Assembly: GCA_031287585.1 (NCBI GenBank) | Contig: JAITST010000075.1 | Location: 1-14,979 of the forward strand | DNA from: Planctomycetaceae bacterium | GTDB lineage: Bacteria > Planctomycetota > Planctomycetia > Pirellulales > Thermoguttaceae | Direction of reading: 5' to 3' | Length of the DNA: 14,979 nucleotides | In this document: in pieces, positions 13,968-14,979 of the stretch | Numbering within the stretch: position 1 is the first letter of the stretch | Layout of the letters: every line of letters begins with the position of its first letter | Translations under genes and position numbers: made by a program | The notes under the pieces: model-generated | Told to the model about the DNA's origin: nothing | The model's database searches: none | The model's input: the letters and a program-made list of their open reading frames with translations, nothing else

Positions 13968-14396
13968 ATGGCAAAATCTTGGTACTACTACGATAATGCT
14001 GTTAAGAAATGTGGTCACGTTTCGTCAACATAACTTAAATCGCTCGCCGACCAAGGTGTTGTAACTCCGTCAACAAAAATTGCTAACGACGATGGCAAAG
14101 AGGCGGTTGCTGAAAAAGTCAAAGGTCTTTTTTTGCCGCCGTCTGATACTCCGGCTACGTCACCGAAAGTTGTACCGGCTTCGTCTAAACCGTATCAGCA
14201 GAAACCATCTCAACCAAAACCAATTCCGCAGAAACCAGTTGGTGAACCAATTCCACCGACCCCATTTGATAAAGCATTTCCGCCGTCTTCAGACAGAAAA
14301 AATCTGGACGAGTTATTCTCTGATAGATACTTACTAATTTTGTATCCTCACAAAAAAAAACGGAATTTTATTTTCACTCTTGACAAACTGATATAA
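13968..14396 (+). pseudogene. GYF_2-domain protein interrupted by an in-frame stop
   Basis: From the ATG at 13968 the frame reads MAKSWYYYDNAVKKCGHVSST, meets a TAA at 14031-14033, and continues in the same frame with LKSLADQGVVTPSTKIANDD and AEKVKGLFLPP. Together these form one GYF_2 domain (consensus WYY...GPVS..ELK.LA..G.ITP.T.V). The TAA sits where the family has Glu, so GAA to TAA is the simplest explanation; the usual GPVS is also changed to GHVS. A linker rich in Pro, Gln and Lys (KPYQQKPSQPKPIPQKP) follows, then NLDELFSD. GYF_2 domains bind proline-rich peptides or sit at the N-terminus of planctomycete membrane proteins. The last 20 or so residues follow an A9 tract (14352-14360) and overlap the next promoter, so the original C-terminus is uncertain. 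Without readthrough only a 21-residue peptide would be made. Confidence 0.72.
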
Positions 14397-14408
14397 AGAA
14401 AGTACAAT
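14380..14408 (+). promoter_or_regulatory. Strong sigma70-type promoter of the toxin-antitoxin relic
   Basis: TTGACA (14380-14385) and TACAAT (14403-14408) have 17-bp spacing, 11 of 12 consensus matches. It overlaps the tail of the GYF_2 frame. The predicted start, near 14415, coincides with an ATGATG. Confidence 0.6.
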
Positions 14409-14414
14409 ATTCGA

Positions 14415-14567
14415 ATGATGCGTTTTACTAGCGTTCCAGATAACCAGCAAGTATTTGACGCAAGTGGGCTTGCCTCGTCATTACGGCTTGGTATAATAAT
14501 GTTGAATGAGTTGACAGAGAAGCAACAAATTAACTTAACGGGAAAAAAATATGCAAGTATTACTTGA
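14415..14567 (+). CDS. Short open frame between the promoter and the antitoxin (doubtful)
   Basis: A frame of 50 codons plus stop begins ATGATG and includes FTSVPDNQQVFDASGLASSL, ending at a TGA (14565-14567) 17 bases inside the antitoxin gene. The product is not recognised. The start coincides with the predicted transcription start, so it would be a leaderless message. The overlap with the antitoxin start could couple translation. It may equally be 5' untranslated sequence. Confidence 0.25.
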   Translation: MMRFTSVPDNQQVFDASGLASSLRLGIIMLNELTEKQQINLTGKKYASIT

Positions 14568-14850
14568 TATACCCAAAAGTAACGCTCCTTTTGTCTTGGA
14601 GTTGCTGGACAGATTGTCGCTCAAAGCAACTAAGTTGCCAGCGAAAAAGTTAAGTCCAAAGGACAAAAAGAAAGCCGAAGTATTGGAAGGATTACGCAAT
14701 GCCGTCAACGAAATCAAGGCAGGAAGAAAAAAGCCCAAGATGCCAGAGAATTCCTCAAACGGTTATAGCATCCAACAAATTCCGTCTTACGGAAATGAAG
14801 TCAAACGGCTTGTCAAAAAATATCCATCACTGAAAGGCGACCAAAGGTAA
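14551..14850 (+). CDS. Type II antitoxin-like protein, running on into the start of its toxin
   Basis: A 99-residue frame. Residues 1-60 (MQVLLDIPKSNAPFVLELLD, then LSPKDKKKAEVLEGLRNAVN) resemble the small helical antitoxins paired with RelE/HigB-like toxins. At 14727-14733 there is A AAA AAG in phase. After a -1 shift there the frame reads AQDAREFLKRL and stops at TAG 14766-14768, which looks like the normal antitoxin end. Without the shift the frame continues as SIQQIPSYGNEVKRLVKKYP, the start of a toxin domain lacking its own start codon, and stops at 14848-14850. Either one A has been lost in the A tract or a frameshift is programmed here. The antitoxin would neutralise the toxin and repress the promoter at 14380. 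A weak ribosome site (GGGA) precedes the ATG. Confidence 0.6.
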   Translation: MQVLLDIPKSNAPFVLELLDRLSLKATKLPAKKLSPKDKKKAEVLEGLRNAVNEIKAGRKKPKMPENSSNGYSIQQIPSYGNEVKRLVKKYPSLKGDQR

Positions 14851-14979
14851 AGGGAAATCCGGCGGCGCGAGGATAATAACACATACGATTGTTGTAAATG
14901 AAACTGTTTATTTGTTTTCCATTTACGACAAGTCCGAACAATCAGCGATTACCAACACTGAACTCGAGCGGCTGTTGGC
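14763..14979 (+). pseudogene. RelE/HigB-like toxin remnant with internal deletion and frameshift (3' end beyond window)
   Basis: The toxin N-terminus (GYSIQQIPSYGNEVKRLVKK, then YPSLKGD) is fused in frame to the antitoxin and has no start codon. The C-terminal half lies in another frame from about 14840: TKGKGKSGGARIITHTIVVN and ETVYLFSIYDKSEQ, continuing to the window end. In intact relatives about 40 residues, including the GxxxRKIR-like strand, separate these two blocks; here they are missing and the frame changes. The relic therefore cannot encode a complete mRNA interferase. The family call rests on the VKRLxKKYPSLK and KSGGARxI...YDKSE blocks. Confidence 0.65.

Noticed and set aside
11876..14033. 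Reassignment of TAA as a sense codon (alternative genetic code)
   Set aside because: Several intact genes here end at TAA exactly where the family ends (DUF1559 copy 2, both lipoproteins), so TAA is a working stop codon.
14080..14337. Plus-strand 85-codon frame inside the GYF_2 gene
   Set aside because: It is a +1 shadow of the Pro/Gln/Lys-rich linker; the repeated Arg/Asn pattern simply reflects that linker's codons.

Overview
The window most likely comes from a member of the Planctomycetota. The main evidence is two DUF1559 pseudopilin-like proteins with the near-invariant FTLVELLVVIAIIGVLIALL start, the AREAARRMQC segment and the C-terminal H-x8/9-DGS motif. Supporting evidence is the pairing of these genes with small lipoproteins, a planctomycete-style GYF_2 protein and a very long FlgL. 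Base composition is moderate, and intergenic regions are long and rich in hairpins. Several genes look eroded, which would fit a host-associated lineage; this is inference, since no 16S or housekeeping phylogenetic marker is present. Layout, left to right. 1-290: C-terminal end of a probable outer-membrane beta-barrel protein. 400-3980 (+): two repeats of a [DUF1559 pseudopilin + small lipoprotein] pair. The first DUF1559 gene is out of frame because of an 11-base G tract right after its start, so it may be phase-variable. 3981-4351: hairpins and short dispersed repeats. 4352-5218: exported protein of unknown function. 5408-5480: tRNA-Lys(UUU) with promoter and terminators. 5724-10601 (-): flgL and flgK, the hook-filament junction proteins, both intact, with a sigma28-like promoter upstream of flgK. 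FlgL is about three times the usual length because of an alternating A-B-A-B-A-B domain expansion. 11017-11574 (+): XRE-type regulator. 11879-13816 (+): hybrid histidine kinase whose first PAS domain is cut off by an in-frame TAA. 13968-14396: GYF_2 protein interrupted by an in-frame TAA. 14551-14979: relic of a type II toxin-antitoxin module in which the antitoxin reads into the start of the toxin, with an in-phase A AAA AAG heptamer at the crossover; the toxin has also lost its middle. The flagellar genes and tRNA look intact and functional. The pseudopilin/lipoprotein block is probably a surface or secretion-related paralogous family. The right-hand 3 kb is a run of sensory and addiction genes with disrupted frames, either real pseudogenization or sequence error. 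Each frame break is reported with the base position that would need resequencing.
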